Source: Acidobacteriota bacterium
Lineage (GTDB): Bacteria; Acidobacteriota; Terriglobia; Bryobacterales; Bryobacteraceae
Reading direction: 5' to 3'
NCBI GenBank assembly: GCA_018268715.1
Contig: JAFDVZ010000031.1
Span: 1-46,838, forward strand
DNA: 46,838 nt
The notes below the pieces were generated by a model, which saw only the letters and a list, made by a program, of their open reading frames with translations, was not told where the DNA came from and did no database searches. The position numbers and the translations under genes were made by a program. Shown piece after piece: positions 21,556 to 29,281 of this stretch. The first letter of the stretch is position 1. Each line of letters opens with the position of its first letter.

Positions 21556-23051
21556 GACACCTACTGGTCCTGTTAGCCGCCGTCAGCGCCCTGGCGGAAA
21601 ATCCCGCGGCGACCGCCGCACGACAGTGGCGCGAGGCGCACGAGCGGGCGATTCTCGCCGAATTCATCGGCCTGTTGTCGATGCCGAACCTGGCACGCGA
21701 CGCTCCCGCCATCCGCCGCAATGCTGACGCCATCGCGACGCTGATGGCCGCCCGAGGCGTCGCCACACGACTACTGGAGGTCCCCGGCGCTCCGCCGGCG
21801 GTCTATGGCGAACTCCTGACGCCGGGCGCGCAACGCTCGATCGTATTCTATGCGCATTACGACGGCCAGCCGCTCGACCCGAAGGAGTGGGCCACCGAAC
21901 CGTGGAAGCCGGTGCTGCGGACCGCGCCGCTCGACCGCGACGGCCGGATTCTGCAATGGCCGCCGGAGGGCCCGATTGATCCGGAATGGCGGCTCTATGC
22001 GCGGTCGGCGTCGGACGACAAGGCTCCCGTGATCGCCATCGCCGCGGCGCTCGACGCATTGCGGGCGTCGCGCATCGCGCCCCGGTCCAACATCAAGTTT
22101 CTGTTTGAGGGCGAGGAGGAGGCGGGATCGGCCCACCTGCCCGACATCATCGCCGCTAACAAGGAACTGCTGAGGGCCGACGCCTGGCTGATCTGCGACG
22201 GTCCGGTTCACCAGAGCCGGCGCCAGCAGATCGTGTTCGGAGCGCGCGGCGTCACCACCGTGGACATCACCGTCTACGGCCCGAAGCGCGAGTTGCACAG
22301 CGGACATTACGGCAATTGGGCCCCGAATCCCGCCATGATGCTGGCGCGTCTGCTGGCGTCCATGAAGGATGACGACGGCCGGGTGCTGGTGAAGGATTTC
22401 TACCAAGGCATAGAGCCGCTGACCGCTTCGGAAAGGCGGGCCATCGCCGAGGCGCCGCCGATCGACGGCGACCTGAAGCGCGAACTCTGGCTGGGCTGCA
22501 CGGAAGGCTCGGGAGAGACGCTGACGAACCTGCTGAATCTGCCTTCGCTGAACGTTCGCGGGATGGCTAGCGCGCGAATCGGATTGCAGGCCTCCAACGT
22601 GGTCCCCGCCACCGCGGCGGCGACCATCGACATGCGCCTGGTAAAGGGTATCCTGCCGGCCCAGGCCGTGGCGCGACTGGTGGCCCACGTACGGTCCCAG
22701 GGCTATTTCGTGGTGGATCACGATCCCGATGCGGAAACCCGCATGGCGCATCCGAAAGTGGCCAAAGTGGTGGAGAGCGAAGGCGGATACCGGGCCGTTC
22801 GAACATCCATGGATCTGCCCATTTCGCGGCTGGTGCTCGAGACGGCCGCGAGCGCCCGCGGGCCCATCGTCAAGCTGCCCACCATGGGCGGCAGCGTTCC
22901 GCTCTATGCGATCGAGGACCTGCTGGGCTCACCCACCATCACCGTACCCATCGCCAACCACGACAACAACCAGCACGCGGCGAATGAGAACATCCGCGTT
23001 CAGAATCTCTGGGACGGCATTGAACTGATGGCCGCCCTGCTGGCGATGTAG
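21552..23051 (+). CDS. M20 family metallopeptidase, exported
   Basis: The 499-residue protein is a dizinc amidohydrolase/dipeptidase. It starts with a short signal peptide ([15 protein letters not shown]). Zinc-ligand motifs follow: [19 protein letters not shown], the general base EGEEEAGS, then ELHSGHYG and at the C-terminus [14 protein letters not shown] dimerisation domain lies in the middle ([13 protein letters not shown] onward). The ATG overlaps the stop of the HDAC-family gene (ATGA), suggesting that both process acyl-amides or peptides, though the HDAC-like protein lacks a signal peptide. The substrate is unknown. Confidence 0.9.
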   Translation: MRHLLVLLAAVSALAENPAATAARQWREAHERAILAEFIGLLSMPNLARDAPAIRRNADAIATLMAARGVATRLLEVPGAPPAVYGELLTPGAQRSIVFYAHYDGQPLDPKEWATEPWKPVLRTAPLDRDGRILQWPPEGPIDPEWRLYARSASDDKAPVIAIAAALDALRASRIAPRSNIKFLFEGEEEAGSAHLPDIIAANKELLRADAWLICDGPVHQSRRQQIVFGARGVTTVDITVYGPKRELHSGHYGNWAPNPAMMLARLLASMKDDDGRVLVKDFYQGIEPLTASERRAIAEAPPIDGDLKRELWLGCTEGSGETLTNLLNLPSLNVRGMASARIGLQASNVVPATAAATIDMRLVKGILPAQAVARLVAHVRSQGYFVVDHDPDAETRMAHPKVAKVVESEGGYRAVRTSMDLPISRLVLETAASARGPIVKLPTMGGSVPLYAIEDLLGSPTITVPIANHDNNQHAANENIRVQNLWDGIELMAALLAM

Positions 23052-23061
23052 GCGGCCGGCG

Positions 23062-23343
23062 CTACGACCGGATCCGGAAGCTGCGCACCGACGAGTCCAC
23101 CACGTCCTCGCTGGCAGCGACTCCGCGGACATCGGACATGCGCGGGCCTTTCCATAGCGCGCCCTCCAACTCGCTCAGCTGTTTGTCGTTGCCGATGGCG
23201 TACACCTCCACCGTGCCGTCGTCCAGGTTGCGGGTCCAACCCGACAGACCGAGCGCCGTGCCGGTATGCTCGACGAAGTAACGAAACCCGACGCCCTGCA
23301 CCCGGCCGCGGACGATGTATCGCCTGGCTAGCTTCTTGATCAC
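23062..23343 (-). CDS. acyP: acylphosphatase
   Basis: This 93-residue cytosolic enzyme hydrolyses acyl phosphates. The signature RGRVQGVGFRYFV holds the catalytic Arg, and LSGWTRNLDDGTVEVYAIG holds the catalytic Asn. The start is GTG 23343; AAAGG lies directly in front, and GATACT ends 6 nt ahead, so either could direct initiation. It follows the proline-rich exported protein gene by 16 nt in the same direction. Its 3' end faces that of the M20 peptidase gene. Confidence 0.92.
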   Translation of the reverse strand: MIKKLARRYIVRGRVQGVGFRYFVEHTGTALGLSGWTRNLDDGTVEVYAIGNDKQLSELEGALWKGPRMSDVRGVAASEDVVDSSVRSFRIRS

Positions 23344-23359
23344 CCTTTGAGTATCGCGA

Positions 23360-23995
23360 TCAACGGGCGGCCTTGTCGATGGAGGTGACCACGCCGTCGC
23401 GGAGTTCGATGGTCGCGATCAGGTCGCCTCCGGCGCGGAAGCGGCACTTTTCAACGTACTGGCCGTTGTCGGGCATTCCGATCGAATAGGCCGGCGCACC
23501 CAGCCGACGGATCACATCCGCCCGGGAATCTCCCGCCTTCAATTCGGCCAGACCCTCCACCATCTGCTCGCGTGAGAAACGCGGAGGCGCGGGTGTGCGC
23601 GCGACGGGGATAGGAGGCGGCGCCGGGGCAGGCGGCGGGGCGGCTGCGGGAGGCGCGGATTTCGCGGGGGCTGGCTCCTCGGGCTCGGGCGTTGCCGAAG
23701 CGGGCGGATCTCCCTCTACAAGCACCTGAGCCCGGTTCGACCGGGCCTTTGCCGCCGGCGGTTCGGGCGCGGGATCGGCCGCCACGATTTGAGGCGCGAC
23801 CGGCGATGGTTCGGGCAGGGGCGACGGTTTCCCCGTCATCGTACGTTTCCAGTAAACCGCCGGCGGCTTTCCGGATACCGGAGCGTCGCTGGTCAGCGTT
23901 TTTTGAGTCGGAGAAGGCCGTGCGTCCTGGGTCTGACAGAGCAGAAGAGCCGGCCAAGCCAGGAGCAGTGCTGGAGCGAACAACGCCGCACGCAT
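23360..23995 (-). CDS. exported Pro/Ala-rich protein with SmpA/BamE-like C-terminus
   Basis: The 211-residue protein has a signal peptide (RAALFAPALLLAWPALLLC) ending in a Leu-Leu-Cys lipobox-like site, so it may be a lipoprotein. A long low-complexity linker rich in Pro, Ala and Glu (about residues 50-140) follows. The C-terminal domain (about 145-211: LAELKAGDSRADVIRRLGAP, then a strand region ending VVTSIDKAAR) resembles the short SmpA/BamE-type fold. ATG 23995 is well supported by AGGAGG 8 nt ahead. It is probably co-transcribed with acyP. Its function is unknown. Confidence 0.75.
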   Translation of the reverse strand: MRAALFAPALLLAWPALLLCQTQDARPSPTQKTLTSDAPVSGKPPAVYWKRTMTGKPSPLPEPSPVAPQIVAADPAPEPPAAKARSNRAQVLVEGDPPASATPEPEEPAPAKSAPPAAAPPPAPAPPPIPVARTPAPPRFSREQMVEGLAELKAGDSRADVIRRLGAPAYSIGMPDNGQYVEKCRFRAGGDLIATIELRDGVVTSIDKAAR

Positions 23996-24112
23996 TATTG
24001 AAGCCTCCTGTTGTTGAGTTCGACCTTCCGGCCCGATCTCAGCCTCGGCGGAACCCCCGATTTCGCTGCGCAAAAGGCACTAGCGGGCGCGCGGGTTTTA
24101 AGATGGGGATAT

Positions 24113-25084
24113 ATGGCATTTCCGATCCAACGGTTGCGTCGCCTGCGCGCCACTGAAAGTCTCCGGACGCTGGTGCGTGAGACGCACCTCCGTCCAAGCC
24201 AGTTCATCCTGCCCCTGTTCGTGGTCCCGGGCGAGGGCGTTCGCAAGGAGATCGGGGCCATGCCCGGCAACTATCAACTGTCAATCGACGAGCTGCTGAA
24301 GGAGTGCGCCGAGGCGGAGTCGCTCGGCGTCGGCGGGATCATCCTGTTTGGCATCCCGGATAAGAAGGACGAGCTCGCCTCCGGCGCCTACGACGATAAC
24401 GGCATCGTGCAGCAAGCCGTCCGCGCCGTGAAGAGCGCGTCCAGGAAGCTGGTGGTCGTCACCGATGTGTGCAACTGCGAATACACGAGCCACGGGCACT
24501 GCGGCAAGATCATCGACGGAGACGTGGACAACGACTCGACGCTCGACTGGCTGGCCGCGTCGGCGGTGTCGCACGCCCGGGCCGGGGCGGACATCGTCGC
24601 GCCGTCGGACATGATGGACGGCCGGGTCGGCGCCATCCGCCAGGCGCTCGACGAAGCCGGCTTCGGCATGACGCCGATCCTGAGCTACGCCGCCAAGTTC
24701 GCCTCCGTCTTCTACGGGCCGTTCCGCGAGGCCGCCGAATCCACTCCGCAGTTCGGCGACCGCCGCAGCTACCAGATGGACCCCGCCAACGGCAACGAAG
24801 CGATCCGCGAAATGGAGTTGGACCTGGAAGAGGGCGCCGACATGCTCATGGTGAAGCCCGCCATGCCTTACCTCGACATCATCCACGAAGCCCGGCAGCG
24901 CTTCCCAACCCCCATCGCCGCCTACCAGGTGAGCGGCGAATTCAGCATGATCATGGCGGCGGCGCGAAACGGCTGGATCGACCGCGAGCGCGCCATGATG
25001 GAGTCGCTGACCTCGATCCATCGCGCCGGGGCCGACATCATCCTGACCTACTTCGCGAAAGACGCGTCGCGCCTGCTCGGCTGA
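24113..25084 (+). CDS. hemB: delta-aminolevulinic acid dehydratase (porphobilinogen synthase)
   Basis: The enzyme condenses two 5-aminolevulinates into porphobilinogen in haem and corrin synthesis. The 323 residues carry Cys120, Cys122 and Cys130 ([11 protein letters not shown]), the zinc-dependent active-site type, the substrate lysines Lys195 (YAAKFAS) and Lys248 ([10 protein letters not shown]), and [13 protein letters not shown] 24113 gives the usual N-terminus; TAAGAT at 24099-24104 ends 8 nt ahead, suggesting a very short leader. It heads a run with the aminotransferase and DUF218 genes (7- and 4-nt gaps) and is divergent from the Pro-rich protein gene. Confidence 0.96.
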   Translation: MAFPIQRLRRLRATESLRTLVRETHLRPSQFILPLFVVPGEGVRKEIGAMPGNYQLSIDELLKECAEAESLGVGGIILFGIPDKKDELASGAYDDNGIVQQAVRAVKSASRKLVVVTDVCNCEYTSHGHCGKIIDGDVDNDSTLDWLAASAVSHARAGADIVAPSDMMDGRVGAIRQALDEAGFGMTPILSYAAKFASVFYGPFREAAESTPQFGDRRSYQMDPANGNEAIREMELDLEEGADMLMVKPAMPYLDIIHEARQRFPTPIAAYQVSGEFSMIMAAARNGWIDRERAMMESLTSIHRAGADIILTYFAKDASRLLG

Positions 25085-25091
25085 TTCCGCC

Positions 25092-26261
25092 ATGCCCATC
25101 GCCAGGACCATCGCAAATCAACTGGAGCACGCCTCCTGGATCCGCCGGATGTTCGAGGAGGGCGCGCGACTCAAGCGCGAGCGCGGCGCGGAGAACGTGT
25201 ACGATTACACGCTGGGCAATCCCGACGTCGAACCTCCGCCCGAGGTGCGGCAGGCGCTCGAACGCGTCGTGGCGTCGCGGCGTCCCAACGGCCACGGCTA
25301 CATGCCGAACCCGGGATTCCCCGAGGTGCGCGAACTGGTCGCCTCCAAGCTGCGGCGCGACACGGGCCTCGACTTCTCGGCCGACGATGTGCTGATGACG
25401 GTGGGATCGTCGGGCGCCTGCAATGTGATCCTGAAGTCGATTCTGGACCCCGGCGACGAAGTTATCGTGTTAATGCCGTGTTTTTCCGAGTATCCGTTCT
25501 ACATCACGAATCACGCCGGCCGCATGGTCCCGGTCGAGACCGGCGACGACTTCCTGCCCGACGTCGCCCGCATCGCCGCAGCCATAACTCCCCAGACGCG
25601 CGCGATCTTCATTAATACGCCGAATAACCCCACCGGGCGCATTTATCCCGAGAGCGTATTGAAAGCGCTGGACGACCTGCTGGCCAGCCTGGATCACCCG
25701 GTGCTGGTTATCAGCGACGAGCCGTATAAACACCTGGTCTATGACGGCCGGCGCCAGGTGGAAGTCTCCTCTATCGTCCGATACGCCGCCATTTGTAACT
25801 CGTGGTCCAAGTCGCAAGGCATCCCCGGCGAGCGGATCGGCTATCTCGCCCTGTCGCCGAATCTGCCAGACCGCCCGGCCCTGCGCGCGGCCTGCGCCTT
25901 CGCCAACCGAATCCTGGGATTCATCAACGCGCCCGCCATCTGGCAGTTAGTCGAGAAGGAAGCCTTCGACGCTAAGATCGATGTCACGGGTTATCAGGAT
26001 AAGCGCGACCTGTTATGCGACGCGCTGACACAGATCGGCTACCAGGCCGCCAAGCCCGAGGGCTCCTTCTACGTATTCCTCAAGAGCCCGATTCCCGATG
26101 ACGTGGCCTACGTGCGCCGGCTTGCGCAGGAAGGCGTCCTGGGAGTGCCCGGGACCGGCTTCGGCCGCGCCGGCTACATCCGCCTGTCCTTAACCGTGCC
26201 GCGCGAAATGATCGTGAAGTCCATCCCCGGCTTCGCAGCGGCGTTCAACTCGCTTCTTTGA
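25092..26261 (+). CDS. class I/II pyridoxal-phosphate aminotransferase
   Basis: The 389-residue protein is an aspartate aminotransferase-fold enzyme. Motifs include YTLGNPDVEPPPEV, GYMPNPGFPEVRE, TVGSSGACNVILK (cofactor phosphate loop), INTPNNPTGRIYP, ISDEPYKHLVYDG and the PLP lysine in NSWSKSQGIPGERIGYL; RLSL near the end has the carboxylate Arg. Which amino acid it uses cannot be told. It sits 7 nt downstream of hemB; the link to haem synthesis is positional only. Confidence 0.92.
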   Translation: MPIARTIANQLEHASWIRRMFEEGARLKRERGAENVYDYTLGNPDVEPPPEVRQALERVVASRRPNGHGYMPNPGFPEVRELVASKLRRDTGLDFSADDVLMTVGSSGACNVILKSILDPGDEVIVLMPCFSEYPFYITNHAGRMVPVETGDDFLPDVARIAAAITPQTRAIFINTPNNPTGRIYPESVLKALDDLLASLDHPVLVISDEPYKHLVYDGRRQVEVSSIVRYAAICNSWSKSQGIPGERIGYLALSPNLPDRPALRAACAFANRILGFINAPAIWQLVEKEAFDAKIDVTGYQDKRDLLCDALTQIGYQAAKPEGSFYVFLKSPIPDDVAYVRRLAQEGVLGVPGTGFGRAGYIRLSLTVPREMIVKSIPGFAAAFNSLL

Positions 26262-26265
26262 TCTC

Positions 26266-26859
26266 GTGCGGATAAGACGAGGCTGGACGGTCGCCGTCGC
26301 GGGCCTAGCCGCACTCACGGGCGCGAGCGAACTTGCTCAGTGGGCCGCCAGCGCAACGCCCCAGCCGCCCTCCGGCGACTGCGCGGTCCTTGTGTTGGGC
26401 TATCCGTCCGCCTCCGATGGGTCGCCCACTCCGTTGCAGAAGGCGCGTGTCGACGCCGGCGTCCAAGCCGTCAGAAAGCATCGTTGCGATCTCATCGTAT
26501 TCACGGGCGGAGCGGCGCACAACGCTCACCGGGAATCCGACGCGATGGCGGCCCTCGCGGCGCCCAGCCTGGCCGGGTCGCCGGTGCGGATTGCGGTAGA
26601 GTCCGCGGCCCGCAACACGTGGGAGAACGTCCGCTATTCCCTGCCCCTGTTACAAGGACACGCGCGCATCTTCATCGCGTCGGAGGGACTGCACGCCAGG
26701 CGCGCCCGGCGCTATCTTTGCCGCCAACTGCCCGCCATGTGCGAATCCACCTTCGTCGCCGCCTCCGCCCGGCCGTGGCGAATGCTGCCCTATCGGCTGG
26801 TCAGTTCCCTGTACGAATTGCAGGCCTGGATCCGCGACTCATCGGCGTCAGGCGGGTAA
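26266..26859 (+). CDS. DUF218/YdcF-ElyC-like protein, exported
   Basis: The 197-residue protein has an N-terminal hydrophobic segment (WTVAVAGLAALTGA) that could be a signal or anchor. The DUF218 core follows: CAVLVLGYPSASDGSPTP, then DLIVFTGGAAHN, HRESDAM, and the VESAARNTWENVRYS motif. Family members are linked to envelope and peptidoglycan functions, but the activity of this one is unknown. GTG 26266 lies 4 nt after the aminotransferase stop, so it belongs to the hemB unit. Confidence 0.82.
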   Translation: MRIRRGWTVAVAGLAALTGASELAQWAASATPQPPSGDCAVLVLGYPSASDGSPTPLQKARVDAGVQAVRKHRCDLIVFTGGAAHNAHRESDAMAALAAPSLAGSPVRIAVESAARNTWENVRYSLPLLQGHARIFIASEGLHARRARRYLCRQLPAMCESTFVAASARPWRMLPYRLVSSLYELQAWIRDSSASGG

Positions 26860-26883
26860 ATCTGGGTTCATGGCGGAACGGGA

Positions 26884-26889
26884 TAGAAT
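26884..26889 (+). promoter_or_regulatory. putative -10 element, leaderless GH95-like gene
   Basis: TAGAAT ends 6 nt before ATG 26896, with no Shine-Dalgarno sequence between. Confidence 0.4.
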
Positions 26890-26895
26890 CGTGGC

Positions 26896-29280
26896 ATGAA
26901 TCGCCGCCGGTTCCTGCAGACCGCCGCTGTATCCACCGCCGCTCCCGCGGCCGCCAACACCGCCCCCCTCGACTCCGTGGCCATCGCCCGCCGCCACCGT
27001 TTCGTTCGCGATGTTCCAACGCCGAACTTCTTCGAGGGCATGCTGCTGGGTAATGGCGACCTCGGCGTCTGCGTCACTCTGCGCCCTGATGCGCTGGGCC
27101 TGCACATCGGCAAGGAGGACGTCTGGGATATTCGCGTCAGTGAGGATCATTACCAACACGTCCTGCCATTCGACGAGTTACTCAAGTTATGGGAGCGGGC
27201 CGGCGAGGAGGCGAAGCGTCAGGGTAAGCCCGACATGACTTACCTCGAAAACCACATCGATTTCCTGCGCGAGTATACGCAGAAGGTCTCCTCGTCCTAT
27301 CGCAAGCCATGGCCGCGTCCCTGGCCCTGCGGAATCGTGTGGATCAAGTGGGACTCCCGCAAGGTGCGCCTGGTGCGGCAGACTCTGGATCCCGCCGACG
27401 GCCTGTTCACCGCGGAGTTCGTTCACGACGACCTGAAAGGCGCTGAATCGCCCTTCACGCTATTCGCCCTGGTTAACCGCACAACGAATCACATCTGCAT
27501 CTGGGCCGAAGGGCCGGCGCCGATCGAGTCAGTGCTGTATCTGCCCAACTGGGATCGCGAAGCTCGCCTGCCCGCGCCGGAAGCGGGCAACTTCGCCGCC
27601 GAACGAAAGTTCACCGGTTTCCAGCGCCTGCCGTCCATCGCTCCGACCGAAGCCTCGCCGAACCCGCCGGCCTCTCCCAATGACTCATCGTTCGCCATCG
27701 CCGGCGTGTACAAACTCGACCGGTTCCGGCTGGATGTCATCCTGGCGACGCCCGCCGACGCCAAACAGAACCGCGAGTTCGTGGAACCCGAGGCCGCACG
27801 TCAATCGGCGCGCTCCCCCGCCGAGATCCGCGCTGAATCCGCCAAGTCCTGGAGCGGCTTCTGGAATAAGTCCGCGGTCGAATTCGCCGACTCCGACCTG
27901 GAGCGCATCTGGTATCACAATCAATATTTCCTAGCCTGCTGCCTGCGCGAAGGGAAGTTAGCTCCAGGCCTGTTCGGCAACTGGTCGAGCGGACGCATCG
28001 GCACCGCCTGGCACGGCGACTATCACATGAATTACAACACGCAGCAGGTCTTCTGGGGCGTGTTTTCATCCAACCACCCCGAACAACACCTTCCCTACGT
28101 CGATCTGTGCGAGAAACTCACCGTGGTTGGCGAAGCCTACGCCCGGGACAAATTCGGCCTGCCCGGCGCATTCTATTTCCATTCAGCCTACCCGGTCCCG
28201 AGTAAGGTGAACCCGTACCCGGCGCCGCCATGGGGTTACGAAGTCTGCGAGACGCCCTGGACCGTGCAGAGCCTCTGGTGGCACTATCTCTACACGCAGG
28301 ACCGCGATTTCCTCAAGCGCATCTACCCCATGCTGCGAGCCGCCTCGGTCTTCCTCGCGGCCTATGTCAAGAAGGGCGGCGACGGCAGATACCACATCAT
28401 TCCGACAGTCTCGCCGGAAAACTGGGGCTTCACCGTCGACATGCGCCTGAACAAGGACTGCATCATGGACCTCGCGTTGTCGCAGTTCGTTCTGAAGGGC
28501 GCAGCGGAAGCGGCCGGCATCCTGAACCTCGACGCGACGGATCGCGAGAAGTGGCTCGACATCGCCAACAACCTCGCTCCGTATCCCACGGTGAAAGGCC
28601 CCTATGGCGAAGTGTGGCTCGACGTTCCGGGCGCGCCCGCCGAATGGATCTACAACGTGCCGGTCACCCTGGCGCCGGTGTTTCCGGGCGAACAGGTCGG
28701 CATCGGCGTAAATGCTCAGCAACTCGAAATCGCGAAGCGAACGGCGCGCACGGTCCGGTTGGAGGGCGGCAACGACCTCGTCTATCAGCCCTTCATAAGA
28801 GCCCGCCTTGGCATGTTGGACGTCGCCTGGTTCAAGCAGGAAGTCCACTACTGCCTGCTTCCGAACGGCATCGCCAACGACCGCGTCCGGCAGACCGGCG
28901 GCCGTTACGCCGAAACCACGGACTTCGACTTCATGATGCGTATGGGCGTGTGGACCGAAAACCTCTCCCTGCCCGGAGTCCTCAACGAATGCATGCTCCA
29001 GAGTTACACGGGAGTCATCCGCCTGTTCCCCAACACGAAGAACCTTGGCCCCGCCAAGTTCCGCGACCTTCGTGCCGCCGGAGCCTTTCTGGTCAGTGCG
29101 AGTTGGAATGGCCGATCCGTCGCCGACGTCAGCATTCTCAGCGAAAAGGGCTCGCCGTTGCGGCTGGTAAGCCCTTGGCCGAAACTCAAGGTCACCCCGG
29201 CCGTCGAAATCAAGTACGAAGGCGAGACGGCCGTGATTCCAACCCGCGCCGGCCAGCGCTACACGATAACTCGAGCCTGA
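26896..29280 (+). CDS. GH95-like (alpha/alpha)6-barrel glycosidase, Tat-exported
   Basis: The 794-residue protein carries a twin-arginine signal (MNRRRFLQTAAVSTAAPAAA). The N-terminal domain has FFEGMLLGNGDLGVCVTL and HIGKEDVWDI, as in GH95 alpha-fucosidases and relatives. The barrel domain has WHGDYHMNYNTQQVFWGVF, ETPWTVQSLWWHYLYT, the PTVSPENWG loop and DKEL-like metal-free core KDCIMDLALSQF. A beta-rich C-terminal domain follows. It probably removes fucose or a similar sugar from plant or microbial glycans outside the cytoplasm. Its end is 1 nt from the end of the convergent GH106 gene. Confidence 0.85.
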   Translation: MNRRRFLQTAAVSTAAPAAANTAPLDSVAIARRHRFVRDVPTPNFFEGMLLGNGDLGVCVTLRPDALGLHIGKEDVWDIRVSEDHYQHVLPFDELLKLWERAGEEAKRQGKPDMTYLENHIDFLREYTQKVSSSYRKPWPRPWPCGIVWIKWDSRKVRLVRQTLDPADGLFTAEFVHDDLKGAESPFTLFALVNRTTNHICIWAEGPAPIESVLYLPNWDREARLPAPEAGNFAAERKFTGFQRLPSIAPTEASPNPPASPNDSSFAIAGVYKLDRFRLDVILATPADAKQNREFVEPEAARQSARSPAEIRAESAKSWSGFWNKSAVEFADSDLERIWYHNQYFLACCLREGKLAPGLFGNWSSGRIGTAWHGDYHMNYNTQQVFWGVFSSNHPEQHLPYVDLCEKLTVVGEAYARDKFGLPGAFYFHSAYPVPSKVNPYPAPPWGYEVCETPWTVQSLWWHYLYTQDRDFLKRIYPMLRAASVFLAAYVKKGGDGRYHIIPTVSPENWGFTVDMRLNKDCIMDLALSQFVLKGAAEAAGILNLDATDREKWLDIANNLAPYPTVKGPYGEVWLDVPGAPAEWIYNVPVTLAPVFPGEQVGIGVNAQQLEIAKRTARTVRLEGGNDLVYQPFIRARLGMLDVAWFKQEVHYCLLPNGIANDRVRQTGGRYAETTDFDFMMRMGVWTENLSLPGVLNECMLQSYTGVIRLFPNTKNLGPAKFRDLRAAGAFLVSASWNGRSVADVSILSEKGSPLRLVSPWPKLKVTPAVEIKYEGETAVIPTRAGQRYTITRA

Positions 29281-29281
29281 C

